From the NCBI GenBank assembly GCA_016719485.1, contig JADJZB010000004.1, positions 186,001-250,000 of the forward strand: DNA of 64,000 nt, given 5' to 3'. Positions 48,501 through 57,656 of the stretch are shown here, piece after piece (position 1 is the first letter of the stretch; every line of letters begins with the position of its first letter). Both the position numbers and the translations under genes were made by a program. The notes beneath the pieces were generated by a model, which had not been told where the DNA came from, did no database searches, and saw nothing but the letters and a program-made list of their open reading frames with translations. The DNA comes from Holophagales bacterium. Lineage in GTDB: Bacteria > Acidobacteriota > Thermoanaerobaculia > UBA5066.

Positions 48501-49112
48501 TCAGGCCGGCGGCCGGCCCTCGTCGGCGAGCGCCTCCAGCAGGCTCGCCAGCAGGAACGCGGTCGCCCCCCAGATGACGTGGCCCTTCACGTGGTAGACG
48601 GGGGTCGGAATCGACCTCCCCTTCCACGAAACGCCCCGTTCCTCGACGAGCGTCGGCCCCATGAGGACCCGGATCGGCATCTCGATCACCGAGTCCACCT
48701 CACCCGGGTTCTTCCGGATCTCGAACGGGTACGGTATCGCCCCGACGAACGGACGGATCCGGAACCCGGTGAAGGTCACCACCTCGGGTAGCTCACCGAG
48801 CTTCAGGATCGCCTTCTGCGGGACGCCGATCTCCTCCTCGGTCTCGCGGATGGCCGTGTCCCAGGGCGAGGCGTCGTCGAGGGCCTCCATCCCGCCGGGG
48901 AAGGAGATCTGCCCCTTGTGGTTCTCCACCGCCTCGCTCCGCTTCGTGAAGAGCGTCCAGAGCTCGCGGTCCCGCACGTAGAGCGGGACGAGGACGGCCG
49001 CCGGGCGCGCGTCGGGCGTGGCCTCGGCGATCTCCCTCACGACGTCCGGAACGACCCACTCCCGCTCGAGGCGCCTGCGGATCTCGAGGATCCAGGGCGG
49101 GGCGACCGTCAC
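48501..49112 (-). CDS. NUDIX hydrolase, CoA pyrophosphatase (NudL/NUDT7) type, 203 aa
   Basis: Hydrolyses CoA or its derivatives to 3',5'-ADP and phosphopantetheine. The family-specific motif upstream of the Nudix box is present: LFTKRSEAVENHKGQISFPGG, here read as LFTKRS ... HKGQISFPGG. The Nudix region ends in AIRETEEEIGV; the first acid of the box is shifted as usual in this subfamily. The start is GTG at 49112, overlapping the prfB stop by 4 bases (GTGA); there is no better ATG. It is the last gene of the nfeD-to-NUDIX chain. It converges with the TPR gene, 30 bases away. Confidence 0.9.
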   Translation of the reverse strand: MTVAPPWILEIRRRLEREWVVPDVVREIAEATPDARPAAVLVPLYVRDRELWTLFTKRSEAVENHKGQISFPGGMEALDDASPWDTAIRETEEEIGVPQKAILKLGELPEVVTFTGFRIRPFVGAIPYPFEIRKNPGEVDSVIEMPIRVLMGPTLVEERGVSWKGRSIPTPVYHVKGHVIWGATAFLLASLLEALADEGRPPA

Positions 49113-50264
49113 ACCTCGTCCTCGAGCGCCAGCGAGTCGGAGCTCTTCCTCTCGCGGGCGTGCTTCTCGCCCTTCTTCACCGCCATCTGGAGCCAGGCCT
49201 CGACGAATCCGTCGAGGTCCCCGTCGAGGACGCGATCGACGTCGCCGACCTCGAAGCCGGTCCGGTGGTCCTTGGCCATCCGGTAGGGCGCCAGGACGTA
49301 CGAGCGAATCTGCGAGCCGAAGCCGATCTCCATCTTCACGCCGGCCCGCTTGTCCTCTATGGCCTGGCGCTCCTCGACCGCCCGCTTGTAGAGGCGCGAC
49401 CGGAGGACCTTCATCGCCGAGTCGCGGTTCTTGCCCTGCGACCGCTCGTTCTGGCAGGAGACGACGAGGCCGGTCGGGAGGTGCGTCAGCCGGACCGCGG
49501 AGTCGGTCTTGTTGACGTGCTGGCCACCCTTGCCACCCGCCCGGAACGTGTCGATGCGCAGGTCCTTGTCGGCGATCTCGATCACGATCGTGTCGTCGAC
49601 CTCCGGGGTGATGTAGACCGACGCGAAGGAGGTGTGCCGCCGCGCGGCCGCGTCGAACGGCGAGATCCTGACGAGCCGGTGGACGCCGTGCTCGGCCTTC
49701 ATGTGGCCGTAGGCGTACTCGCCCTCGAAGCGCAGGGTCGCGCTCTTGATCCCGGCGTCGTCGGCGTAGGAGACCTCGAGGACCTCGGTCTTCCACCCCT
49801 TCAGCTCGCCGTAGCGCACGTACATCCGCATCAGCATCTCGGCCCAGTCCTGGGCCTCGGTGCCTCCGGTGCCGGCATTGATCTCCAGGAGGGCCGGAAG
49901 CTCGTCCTCGGGCTCCGTCAGCTTGAAGCGCAGCTCCCGCCCCCGCGACCACCTCGAGATCGACGCCATCGCCGCGTCGGCGTCCCTCTCGACCGCTTCC
50001 CCCTCCCGGAGAAACTCCGCGAAGACCTCGAGCTCCTCGCGCTTCTGCCGGAACGCCTTGTCGTCGCTCAGGACGACGTCGGCCCTCTTCAGCTTCTTCA
50101 GCGTCTCCTGGGCCGCCGCCGCGTCGTTCCAGAAATCGGGCGCGCCGGCGCGGGCCTCGAGCTCGGCCTTCTCCTTCTCCGCGCGGCGGACGTCAAAGGT
50201 ACCCCCGTAGCGCCTCGACCTGGGTGGCCAGCGCCATCAGCTTCTCGATCCGTTCCTCGTTCAT
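49109..50264 (-). CDS. prfB: Peptide chain release factor 2, programmed +1 frameshift, about 384 aa
   Basis: RF2, which terminates translation at UGA and UAA. The gene is in two frames. The ATG at 50264 opens a 23-codon frame ending at the in-frame TGA at 50195-50193. A +1 shift at CTT-TGA-C continues through 361 more codons to 49109, starting LDVRRAEKEKAELEARAGAPDFWND, typical RF2 N-terminal sequence. The tripeptide anticodon is SPF (RLVRISPFDAAARR), diagnostic of RF2 and not RF1. The catalytic GGQ is in AGGKGGQHVNKTDSAV. A single-frame reading would start at 49969 and lose the N-terminal domain. AGAAGGGA precedes the ATG. It lies 18 bases after lnt and overlaps the NUDIX gene by 4. Confidence 0.97.
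50192..50207 (-). promoter_or_regulatory. prfB autoregulatory frameshift site
   Basis: Read on the minus strand: CGG GGG TAC CTT TGA C. It has the three parts of the classical RF2 site: a Shine-Dalgarno-like purine run (GGGGG), the slippery CTT codon, and the in-frame UGA followed by C, the poorest termination context. Low RF2 lets the ribosome slip to CTT|T|GAC and complete RF2. Confidence 0.97.
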
Positions 50265-50282
50265 GAAAAGGGTCCCTTCTGG

Positions 50283-51842
50283 TCAGACGTCGGGGCGCGC
50301 TCGGCGAGCCGACGCCCGGGCGCGGAGGATAGCCACGAGGAGCGCCGCCACGCAAACGAACGGTACGGCATCGCCCAGCCGCCCCGCGAGCGTGCGGTGG
50401 CCGCGCGGCGGGACTCGCAGCCGCCCGGCAATGCCGGCCCGCGCTCCGGGCCCGAGGCGCGCCAGCGTCCGGCCCCTCCCGTCCACCCAGCCACTGATGC
50501 CGGTGACCGCGGCGCGCAGCATCGGGCGCCCCGTCTCGACGGCCCTGAAGACGGCCGCCTGCCAGTGCTGCTCCTGGGCCCCTCCGCTGCCGTACCAGGC
50601 GTCGTTCGTGAGCGTGTAGAGGGCGTCCGCGCCCGCCGCCACCTGTGCCCGCACGATCCAGGGATAGACGACCTCGTAGCAGATCGCCCCGCCCAGCCGA
50701 ACGCCCCGGAGCTCGAGCGGGATCGCCCTCTCCCCTGGCGTGAAGGAGCCGGGGACGGCCTGGCTCACCTGCGGCACCCAGCGAAACAGGGCCCGAAGGG
50801 GGATGTACTCCCCGAACGGGACGAGCCGGAGCTTGTGGTACGGCTCGCCGACGACACCGTTCCCGTCGACGAGGAGCGCCGAGTTGAAGTAGGCCGCGTC
50901 GTCGTCCTCCGGGCGGTCGGACCAGACCGTGTTGAAGAGGAGGGCGGTCTTCTCCTCGCGGCAGAGGCGCGTGATCTCCTGCCGGAACCCCTCCGACCAC
51001 GGCCACGCCAGGAGCGTCGCGCTCTCGGGCCAGAGGACGAGGTCCGACGGCGACTCCCTCAGGAGAGCGCGCGTCAGCCCCGTGACGTCGAAGTGGATCC
51101 GTTCGGCCGTCCCCGGCGCGGTCCGCACGTCCTGCTCGACGTTCGGCTGGACGATCAGGACGCGCAAACCTTCGCCCGGGGCGAATGCTTCCGGGGAGGA
51201 GAGCCTCGCCGCACCGACGGCGAGCGAGACCGCGACGACCCCGGCCGCCACGGCGACTCCGGTCGCCCGCGCCCGGCCCGTTCCGCGAACGGCTTCGGCC
51301 AGCCCCGCGTTCACCATGACGACGAGGAACGACGTCAGCGCGGCCCCTCCGAAGGCCGCCGTCTGCGTCAGGAGGGGCCACGGGGCGAGGGGATAGGAGA
51401 CGAGCGCCCAGGGGAAACCCGAGAACGCGTACGTCCTCACGAGCTCCTGCACGACCCAGGCGGCCGGGAAGACGAGGAGCCGCGCTCCCGTCGAGCGCGG
51501 GGCCGCGACGGCGGCGAGGGCCGCCATCGCGGCCATCGGCACGGTCGGGATGAGCGCGGCCAGGACGAGCGCGACACCTGCGAGCGGCGCGGGAAGCCCG
51601 CCGAAGCGGTGGACGACGTGGTAGATCCAGGGAAACGTCGTCAGCCAGAACGCGACGCCGAAGAGGCCGCCGAGGAGAGCGGCCCGCGCGGGCCGGACCC
51701 CGTCGAGAGCGAGCAGGAGAGGCACGAGCGCAACCGGCAGGAAGAAGACGAGAGACGCGTTCGGAAAGCAGAGACCGAGGAGGACGCCCGACAGGAGCGC
51801 CGAGACCGCCCGGGCGCCCGCGGACGCGGGGACGACGCCCAT
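50283..51842 (-). CDS. lnt: Apolipoprotein N-acyltransferase, 519 aa
   Basis: Inner-membrane enzyme that N-acylates the terminal cysteine of lipoproteins. The N-terminal half has about six to seven membrane helices. The C-terminal half is a nitrilase-like domain with the triad: glutamate in VLWPESA, lysine in YHKLRLVPFGEYIP, and cysteine in GGAICYEVVYP. TNDAWYGSGGAQEQH and RAVTGISGWVDGRGR, both family hallmarks, follow. Start ATG 51842, 5 bases after the lipA stop. It belongs to the chain nfeD - slipin - SPOR - lipA - lnt - prfB - NUDIX. Confidence 0.96.
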   Translation of the reverse strand: MGVVPASAGARAVSALLSGVLLGLCFPNASLVFFLPVALVPLLLALDGVRPARAALLGGLFGVAFWLTTFPWIYHVVHRFGGLPAPLAGVALVLAALIPTVPMAAMAALAAVAAPRSTGARLLVFPAAWVVQELVRTYAFSGFPWALVSYPLAPWPLLTQTAAFGGAALTSFLVVMVNAGLAEAVRGTGRARATGVAVAAGVVAVSLAVGAARLSSPEAFAPGEGLRVLIVQPNVEQDVRTAPGTAERIHFDVTGLTRALLRESPSDLVLWPESATLLAWPWSEGFRQEITRLCREEKTALLFNTVWSDRPEDDDAAYFNSALLVDGNGVVGEPYHKLRLVPFGEYIPLRALFRWVPQVSQAVPGSFTPGERAIPLELRGVRLGGAICYEVVYPWIVRAQVAAGADALYTLTNDAWYGSGGAQEQHWQAAVFRAVETGRPMLRAAVTGISGWVDGRGRTLARLGPGARAGIAGRLRVPPRGHRTLAGRLGDAVPFVCVAALLVAILRARASARRARPDV

Positions 51843-51847
51843 CGCGT

Positions 51848-52741
51848 TCAGGCCCGGCGCCGGGCCGATGCGGCGAGAGCTTCCTCCGCCCGGTAGCTCG
51901 ACCTCACGAACGGCCCCGCGAAGACGTAGGAGAAGCCGAGCTCCTCGCCGGCCGCGCGGAGCGACTCGAACCTCTCGGGCGTCGCGTACGAGACGACCGG
52001 GAGGTTCCAGGCCGCGGGCCGCAGGTACTGCCCCAGCGTCAGGACGTCGACGCCCGCCGTGCGCAGGGCGCGGAAGACGTCGAGGACCTCGGAGTCATCC
52101 TCGCCGAGACCGAGCATCAGCCCGGACTTCGTCACCGTCACCGGATGGCGCTTCTTCACGCGGGCCAGGAGGGCGACCGAGCGGTCGAAGACCGCCTTCG
52201 GCCGGACCGTCGGGTAGAGACGGGGGACCGTCTCGACGTTGTGGTTGAAGACGTCGGGGCGCGCGTCGGCCACGAGGTCGATCGCGGCCGCGTCGCCCTG
52301 GAAGTCGGGGGTGAGAACCTCGACGGTCCGGCGCGGGGCGAGGGCCCTCAACGCCTCGACGACGCGGACCCAGTGGGCCGCGCCGCCGTCCGGGAGGTCG
52401 TCGCGGTCGACGGACGTGAGGACGACGTGCTCGAGCCCCATCTCGAGGACGGCGCGCGCGACGTTCCCGGGCTCCTCCGGGTCGAGCGCGCCAGGGCGCC
52501 CGGACTTCACGTTGCAGAAGCCGCAGGCGCGCGTGCAGACGTCGCCGCAGACGAGAAACGTCGCGGTCTTCTTCTCGAAGCACTCGCTCCGGTTCGGGCA
52601 GCGGGCCTCCTCGCAGACCGTGTGGAGGCCGCGCGTGCGCATGAGCGTCTTCAGCTCGTGGAGGCCCGAGAGCCTCACCTTCCGCTCGCGGATCCACGGA
52701 GGGAGCGCGGGCTCGCCCCGCACCGGGAGGGACCGGCTCAT
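51848..52741 (-). CDS. lipA: Lipoyl synthase LipA, 297 aa
   Basis: Radical SAM enzyme inserting two sulfurs into octanoyl-carrier domains. Auxiliary cluster ligands C43, C48 and C54 (CEEARCPNRSEC) and radical SAM ligands C69, C73 and C76 (CTRACGFC) are visible. The C-terminal RSSY motif that completes the auxiliary cluster is in GPFVRSSYRAEE. Length 297 is normal. The ATG at 52741 overlaps the SPOR gene stop by 4 bases. No lipB lies in the window. Confidence 0.97.
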   Translation of the reverse strand: MSRSLPVRGEPALPPWIRERKVRLSGLHELKTLMRTRGLHTVCEEARCPNRSECFEKKTATFLVCGDVCTRACGFCNVKSGRPGALDPEEPGNVARAVLEMGLEHVVLTSVDRDDLPDGGAAHWVRVVEALRALAPRRTVEVLTPDFQGDAAAIDLVADARPDVFNHNVETVPRLYPTVRPKAVFDRSVALLARVKKRHPVTVTKSGLMLGLGEDDSEVLDVFRALRTAGVDVLTLGQYLRPAAWNLPVVSYATPERFESLRAAGEELGFSYVFAGPFVRSSYRAEEALAASARRRA

Positions 52742-53454
52742 GTCCCGGGAACGACGATCGGCTTCGTGTCGAGCTTCTCCGCTTTCTGCACCTTCGTCGC
52801 GGCAGACTCGGCCTTCGCGCGGTCCGGATAGGGGCCGATGCGAACCCTGAAGGTCAGGCCCTTCTTCCCGGTCACGGGCGAGACGACCGGCTTGAACCCG
52901 TCGGCCTTGAGCTTCTTTGCGAGGTCGTCCGCCTTCTCGGCGTTGGACGTGACCACGATCTGCACCCAGAAGGGCCCGTCGGCTTCCTTCGCGGGATCGG
53001 TCGCCTTCATCGGAACCGGAGCGGGGGCGGCCTTCTCCGCCCGTGTCGCGACGGGCGTCGGCCCGAGCTCCACGATCTTCGGCTCCTGGGCCGGGACAGG
53101 CCGCTCCTGGCGGGAGGCCGCCTTCGGCGCCTCCTTCGCGGACGGCTCCGCTCTCGGAGCGGGCTGCCGCGAGGCCTCGGGGGGCGCGGCGTCGAAACCG
53201 ATCGGCGCCTCCGTCGGCACCGGTGCCGGCCTGTCGCCTCTCTCGCGGTCCGCCTCGGGCGCCGGGACGGGGATGTCCGACTGGGCCGCGAGGGCCGTGA
53301 CGGAGTCCGGGCCCTTCTTCGCCGCGGCTCCCGTCTTCATGCCGAAGAAGAACGAGAGCCCCAGCGCGGCCAGGAGGCCCAGAAAGAACGCCGCGGCCTG
53401 GCGGCCCGTGACCGAGACCTGGTAGTGAACCGGCCCGTCCTTCTCCTCGGTCAC
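52738..53454 (-). CDS. SPOR-domain membrane protein, 238 aa
   Basis: One membrane helix near the N-terminus (AAAFFLGLLAALGLSFFFGM, about residues 17-36), a long proline/alanine-rich periplasmic linker, and a C-terminal SPOR domain (about 165-235: GPFWVQIVVTSNAEKADDLAKKL, then RVRIGPYPDRAKAES). SPOR domains bind denuded peptidoglycan, often at the division site. The start is the GTG at 53454, overlapping the slipin stop (GTGA). The end overlaps lipA. No catalytic part is attached, so it is probably a structural or guiding cell-wall protein. Confidence 0.9.
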   Translation of the reverse strand: MTEEKDGPVHYQVSVTGRQAAAFFLGLLAALGLSFFFGMKTGAAAKKGPDSVTALAAQSDIPVPAPEADRERGDRPAPVPTEAPIGFDAAPPEASRQPAPRAEPSAKEAPKAASRQERPVPAQEPKIVELGPTPVATRAEKAAPAPVPMKATDPAKEADGPFWVQIVVTSNAEKADDLAKKLKADGFKPVVSPVTGKKGLTFRVRIGPYPDRAKAESAATKVQKAEKLDTKPIVVPGT

Positions 53455-54224
53455 TTCACGTCCTTCGCCATCTTCTGGCCGAGGAGGGCCATCATCTCGA
53501 TGGGGACCGGGAAGAGGATCGTCGAGTTCTTCTCGGCGGCGATCTCGGTCAGGGTCTGCAGGTAGCGCAGCTGCATGGAGGCGGGCTCCGTGGCGATGAT
53601 GTGAGCGGCTTCGGCAAGCTGCTTGGACGCCTCGAACTCGCCGGAGGCGTGGATGATCTTGGCGCGCTTCTCGCGTTCGGCCTCGGCCTGCTTGGCCATC
53701 GCCCGCTGCATCTCGATCGGCAGGTCGACGGCCTTCACCTCGACCATCGTGATCTTGATCCCCCACGGGTCGGTGTGCTTGTCGAGGATCTCTTGGAGGC
53801 TCTCGTTCAGCTTCTCGCGCTCGGAGAGGAGCTCGTCGAGGGCGGCCTGACCGAGGACCGACCGCAGGGTCGTCTGCGCCAGCTGCGACGTGGCGTACAT
53901 GAAGTTCGCCACCTTCACGATCGCCCGGGCCGGGTCCATGACGTTGAAGTAGATGACCGCGTTGACCTTGACCGAGACGTTGTCCCGGGTGATGACGTCC
54001 TGCGGCGGGACGTCGAGGGTGATCGTCCGCAGGTCGACGCGGACCATCGTCTCGAAGGGCCAGAAGATGAACGTCAGCCCCGGCCCTTTCGGGGCGGGCC
54101 CGAGGCGGCCGAGCCAGAACGTGACCGCCCGCTCGTACTCGTTGAGGATGTTCACCCACTTCGAGAGGAAGAAGATGACGACGAAGATGCCCGCGATGAA
54201 GATCGGGTTCGGAAGCATGTTCAT
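53451..54224 (-). CDS. Slipin (SPFH/stomatin-like membrane protein), 257 aa
   Basis: N-terminal membrane anchor (FIAGIFVVIFFLSKWVNIL) followed by the SPFH domain: GPGLTFIFWPFETMVRVDLRT, VTRDNVSVKVNAVIYFNVMDP-like core, and the DKHTDPWGIKITMVEVKAVDLP block. A helical oligomerisation region follows (MAKQAEAEREKRAKIIHASGEFEAS). It overlaps the stop of nfeD by 4 bases; slipin and NfeD are well-known gene partners, in which the NfeD protease acts on slipin-type proteins at the membrane. The start codon at 54224 is ATG. Confidence 0.94.
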   Translation of the reverse strand: MNMLPNPIFIAGIFVVIFFLSKWVNILNEYERAVTFWLGRLGPAPKGPGLTFIFWPFETMVRVDLRTITLDVPPQDVITRDNVSVKVNAVIYFNVMDPARAIVKVANFMYATSQLAQTTLRSVLGQAALDELLSEREKLNESLQEILDKHTDPWGIKITMVEVKAVDLPIEMQRAMAKQAEAEREKRAKIIHASGEFEASKQLAEAAHIIATEPASMQLRYLQTLTEIAAEKNSTILFPVPIEMMALLGQKMAKDVK

Positions 54225-55513
54225 GCCTTTTCGCTCCGTACGGAGGGCTTGACGAGGACGGCCAGCCCGTCGACGCCCGTGATCTCGACCAGCTGTCCGT
54301 CGTTGAGGGGTGCGGCGCTCCGGGCTTCCCAGAGCGCCCCGTCGGCGAAGACCTTCAGGGCGCCCGTGGCGCCGACGCGAGCCGGCACGACCTGACCGAC
54401 GAGGACCGCGACGCCGGTCCTGCCGGGGAGGCGCTGGACGGAGAGGGCCATGAGGGAGAGGCCCGCGAGGATGACGGTCGTCACGGCCGCCCCGCCGACG
54501 ATGAACCAGAGCTCGGCGCGGGGAGCGAACTCGTCGCGGTGGAAGAGGAGGACGGCCCCGAGAATGATCGAGACGCCGCCCGAGATCGCGAGGATGCCGT
54601 GCATCGTGAACTTCACCTCGAGGAAGAAGAAGAGGACCCCGAGGAGGATGAGGCCGATGCCCACCCAGTTCGTCGGGAGGACCGACATCGCGAAGAAGGC
54701 CAGGAGGAGGCAGATGCTCCCGAGGACACCCGGAAGGATCGCACCAGGGCTCTGGAACTCGGAGTAGAGGCCGACGACGCCGATCAGGAAGAGGAGGCCC
54801 GCCACCATCGGGCTCGCGATGACCCCGAGGGCCTTCTCGAGGCCGGTCTTTCTCTCCGTGCGGAACGTGAACGCGGCGCTCTTCAGAGCGACGTCGGGTT
54901 TTCCGACCCGCTTGACCGGGCGCCCGTCGAGCTGCGCGAAGAGGTCGGGAATGTCCCGGGCCACGATCTCGACGAGCTTCTTCTCCTTCGCCTCGCTCTC
55001 GGAATAGGAGAGGGCCTCGCTGATCGTCTTGACCGCGTCTTCGACCGGACGGCCGCGCGGGACGGCGAGCGACCGGACGAGGGCCGCGGCGTCCTCGCTC
55101 ACCTTCTTGCCGATCGTCTTCGGCAGCTCCTCTCCCCCGCTCCCGACGGGAGAGGCCGCTCCGGTGTTCGTCCCCGGGGCCATCGCCGCGACGTCGCAGG
55201 CCATCAGGATGATGAAGCCGGCGGACGCCGCCTGGGAGCCGGGCGGGTGAACGAAGCCGATGACCGGGACCTCCGAGGCGAGAATCGTCTTCGTGATCTC
55301 ACGGGTCGAATCGAGCCGGCCCCCGGGGGTGTTGATCCTGAGGACGACTGCGGGCGCCCCTCCGGCCACGGCCTCCTCGACGACCCTCTTGACGAACTCG
55401 GCGGTGACGGGATTGATGTCGGTGTCGAGGTCGACGACGACGGCCTCCGTCCCGGCCCCCAGGGCGGCCGGGGCGAGCAGGAGGAGAAGGCTCGCCATCG
55501 CGATCGCGTGCAT
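54221..55513 (-). CDS. NfeD family membrane-bound serine protease, 430 aa
   Basis: Signal peptide, then a ClpP-like protease domain (about 20-210: VVLRINTPGGRLDSTREI and PGSQAASAGFIILMACD with the presumed catalytic serine, followed by ALSYSESEAKEKKLVEIVA with a possible lysine). Next come four to five membrane helices (about 235-350), then a C-terminal OB-fold NfeD domain (about 365-430). This is the long (NfeD1b-like) architecture. The gene is first in the chain and pairs with slipin. Divergent from the PAP2 gene across only 20 bases. Confidence 0.94.
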   Translation of the reverse strand: MHAIAMASLLLLLAPAALGAGTEAVVVDLDTDINPVTAEFVKRVVEEAVAGGAPAVVLRINTPGGRLDSTREITKTILASEVPVIGFVHPPGSQAASAGFIILMACDVAAMAPGTNTGAASPVGSGGEELPKTIGKKVSEDAAALVRSLAVPRGRPVEDAVKTISEALSYSESEAKEKKLVEIVARDIPDLFAQLDGRPVKRVGKPDVALKSAAFTFRTERKTGLEKALGVIASPMVAGLLFLIGVVGLYSEFQSPGAILPGVLGSICLLLAFFAMSVLPTNWVGIGLILLGVLFFFLEVKFTMHGILAISGGVSIILGAVLLFHRDEFAPRAELWFIVGGAAVTTVILAGLSLMALSVQRLPGRTGVAVLVGQVVPARVGATGALKVFADGALWEARSAAPLNDGQLVEITGVDGLAVLVKPSVRSEKA

Positions 55514-55533
55514 CCTTTCATTATAGGTTCCGC

Positions 55534-56457
55534 GTGCTACAACGCGGCGTGCGCTTCGCCCTCGCCGACCTCCTGACGTGCGGGGCCACGGGATTGCTCC
55601 TCGTCACGGGCGTCGTCACGGGCGTTCCCCGGCGCGCGCCCGCGGAGACGGCGCTGGTGGCCTCAGCGTTCCTCCTCCCGTTCGCGTTCGCGGCGATTCG
55701 CGCCCGCCGCCCTCGGCCCGGATCGGTCCTGGCGAGCGTCGCGGAGTTCGGCCCGATCCTCCCGGTCCTTCTCGTCTTCGACAACCTGGGCCCCTTCATT
55801 CTCGGCGCGAGCCGCGTCGATCTCGACCCGTTCCTCGTCTCCGCCGACCGGTTTCTCTTCCTCGGCTCCGACCCGACGCGACTCCTCGAGCCCCTCATGG
55901 GTCCCCTTCCCCTCGAGGTCCTGACCGTCTGCTACGCCCTCTACTACTTCCACCCCATCATCCTCGGCGCGCTCCTCTGGCGGGACGACCTGCGCGAGAA
56001 GACGCCGGGAGCGCGATTCCCGGCGTACGTCTTCGGGATGCTCCTCGTCTTCTACGTCAGCTACGCCGGCTACTTCTTCGTTCCGGCGATCGGGCCACGA
56101 TTCACCGTCCCGCACGACGGCCCGCTCCCTCGGGGACCGGTGGCGCAGGCGATCGACTCGACCCTCGACCGGCTCGAGACGAACCGCCGGAACTGCTTCC
56201 CTTCGGGGCACACCATGGTGACGATCGCCGTTCTCGTCGAGGCGGCGCGTCGGTCGAAGAAGACGTTTCTCGGCTTCCTTCCGTTCGCGCTCGGCCTCGT
56301 CCTGGCCACCGTGGCCGGGCGCTACCACTACGTGGTCGACGTCCTCGCGGGGATCGTTCTCGTCGTTTTCGTCGTCGGAGCGGCGAGAGCGCTGGCGGGA
56401 AGGGTCCCTCAGGAGCCCGACGGCACCGTCCTGGAAACGAGGCGATACCGGCGGTAG
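55534..56457 (+). CDS. PAP2-superfamily membrane phosphatase/phosphotransferase, 307 aa
   Basis: Multi-spanning membrane enzyme of the type 2 phosphatidic acid phosphatase superfamily. Motifs: the second signature NCFPSGHTMVTI with the essential histidine, and the third GRYHYVVDVLAG with H and D. The first signature (K-x6-RP) is not clear. The arrangement resembles aureobasidin-A/inositol-phosphoceramide synthase-like proteins, where the enzyme transfers a head group. Its 3' end overlaps the GNAT-like gene on the other strand by 49 bases. Beside a serine palmitoyltransferase pair, a role in sphingolipid head-group chemistry is an attractive inference. Start GTG 55534. Confidence 0.85.
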   Translation: MLQRGVRFALADLLTCGATGLLLVTGVVTGVPRRAPAETALVASAFLLPFAFAAIRARRPRPGSVLASVAEFGPILPVLLVFDNLGPFILGASRVDLDPFLVSADRFLFLGSDPTRLLEPLMGPLPLEVLTVCYALYYFHPIILGALLWRDDLREKTPGARFPAYVFGMLLVFYVSYAGYFFVPAIGPRFTVPHDGPLPRGPVAQAIDSTLDRLETNRRNCFPSGHTMVTIAVLVEAARRSKKTFLGFLPFALGLVLATVAGRYHYVVDVLAGIVLVVFVVGAARALAGRVPQEPDGTVLETRRYRR

Positions 56458-57557
56458 AGCCGCCCTTCGAAGACCTCGATCGGCTTCAGGAGGTCGAGGT
56501 TGTCCTCGAGGATCCAGGAGAACTCGACGGTCTTGAAGCCTCCGGCGATGGCCCGCTTGTACCCCTCGAAGTAGCAGACCGCGTCGAGTCCCTTCCGGCG
56601 GTATTCCGGCAGGACCCCGAAGGCGAGGAGCCGGATGCGGTCCACCTTCTTCCTCCCGAGGAGGAACTTCAGCCAGCCGAACGGGAGGAGGCGTCCTCCC
56701 ATCCGGATCAGGACCTGGTTGAAGTCGGGCATCCCGAGCATGAACGCGACCGGCTTCTCCCCCGCCTCGACGAACCAGACGATCGGCGGATAGATCAGGT
56801 CCTTCAGCTTCTTCGCCATCGCGTCGAGCTCCTCCGACGTCATCGGAACGAAGCCCCAGTTGTTCTCCCAGGCCCCGTTGTAGACGACCTTGACCTTCTG
56901 GAGCTCGTTCGGGAAGTCCTCCATCCGGATCGTCCGGAAGGTCAGCTCGGGGTTGCGGCGCCGGACGGCATCCGTGATCCGGCCGAGCCGCGCGAACGAG
57001 CGGTCGTCGACCGGCGCCAGGAGGGCGACGAGGTCCTTCTCCTTGGCGAAGCCCGCGTCCGCCGCGAGGTCGAGGTAGTACGCCGGGTTGTAGGTCATCA
57101 TCAGGACCGGCGGCCCCGGCTCGCTCTCGGCGGCGTGGAGGAATCCGACCTCGTCGTTCATCGACGGGTTGACCGGTCCCCGCAGCCGGTCGCATCCCGG
57201 GAGGAGCTTCGAGGCGGCGGATTCCGCGGCCTCGAAAAGGGCTCGGGCAGCCTCCGGGTCGTTCTCGCACTCGAAGAAGCCGAAGAACGCAGTCCGGTCG
57301 GCGTGGACCCGGTTGTGCTCGTCGTCGGCGATCGCCGCGATGCGGCCGACGACGCGCCCGCCCCTGCGGGCGAGGAAGAGCGTCCGGCGCGCGTGCTTCC
57401 AGAAGGGGTTCTTCCCCGGATCGAGCATCCAGCGGACGTCGCTCCGCAGCGGCGGGACGAAGTCGGCGTCGTCAGCGTACAGCCTGTACGGGAGCTCGAC
57501 GAACCCCTTCAGATCCTTCGCGGACGACACCTCGGAGACGGAAACCCCTTCGGGCAT
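56409..57557 (-). CDS. GNAT-fold acyltransferase, candidate bacterial ceramide synthase, 382 aa
   Basis: Begins with an N-acyltransferase-like region (LPYRLYADDADFVPPL, FWKHARRTLFLARRGG, GRIAAIADDEHN) and has a GNAT CoA-binding element in LLAFGVLPEYRRKGLDAV; length 382 fits the YghO-like GNAT group. The recognisable order (GPVNPSMNDEVGFL, MMTYNPAYY, FEFSWILEDN-like end) is that of the family that includes the Caulobacter ceramide synthase bCerS. The gene is 99 bases downstream of the serine palmitoyltransferase gene, as expected for sphingolipid synthesis, with GAGGAGGT before its ATG. The function is inferred from family and neighbour, not proven. Confidence 0.82.
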   Translation of the reverse strand: MPEGVSVSEVSSAKDLKGFVELPYRLYADDADFVPPLRSDVRWMLDPGKNPFWKHARRTLFLARRGGRVVGRIAAIADDEHNRVHADRTAFFGFFECENDPEAARALFEAAESAASKLLPGCDRLRGPVNPSMNDEVGFLHAAESEPGPPVLMMTYNPAYYLDLAADAGFAKEKDLVALLAPVDDRSFARLGRITDAVRRRNPELTFRTIRMEDFPNELQKVKVVYNGAWENNWGFVPMTSEELDAMAKKLKDLIYPPIVWFVEAGEKPVAFMLGMPDFNQVLIRMGGRLLPFGWLKFLLGRKKVDRIRLLAFGVLPEYRRKGLDAVCYFEGYKRAIAGGFKTVEFSWILEDNLDLLKPIEVFEGRLYRRYRLVSRTVPSGS

Positions 57558-57656
57558 CGACCTCGACCTCCTCAGGGGAAAGTCGCATCGTGCGGCTTTC
57601 CCGGCTCGTGGTGCGCCGAGCGCACGGACAACGCCTCCGGGCGGACGCCCCGACAG

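Noticed and set aside
49109..49969. prfB as a 286-residue protein
   Set aside because: Removes the N-terminal domain; the classical frameshift site and an upstream start codon are present.
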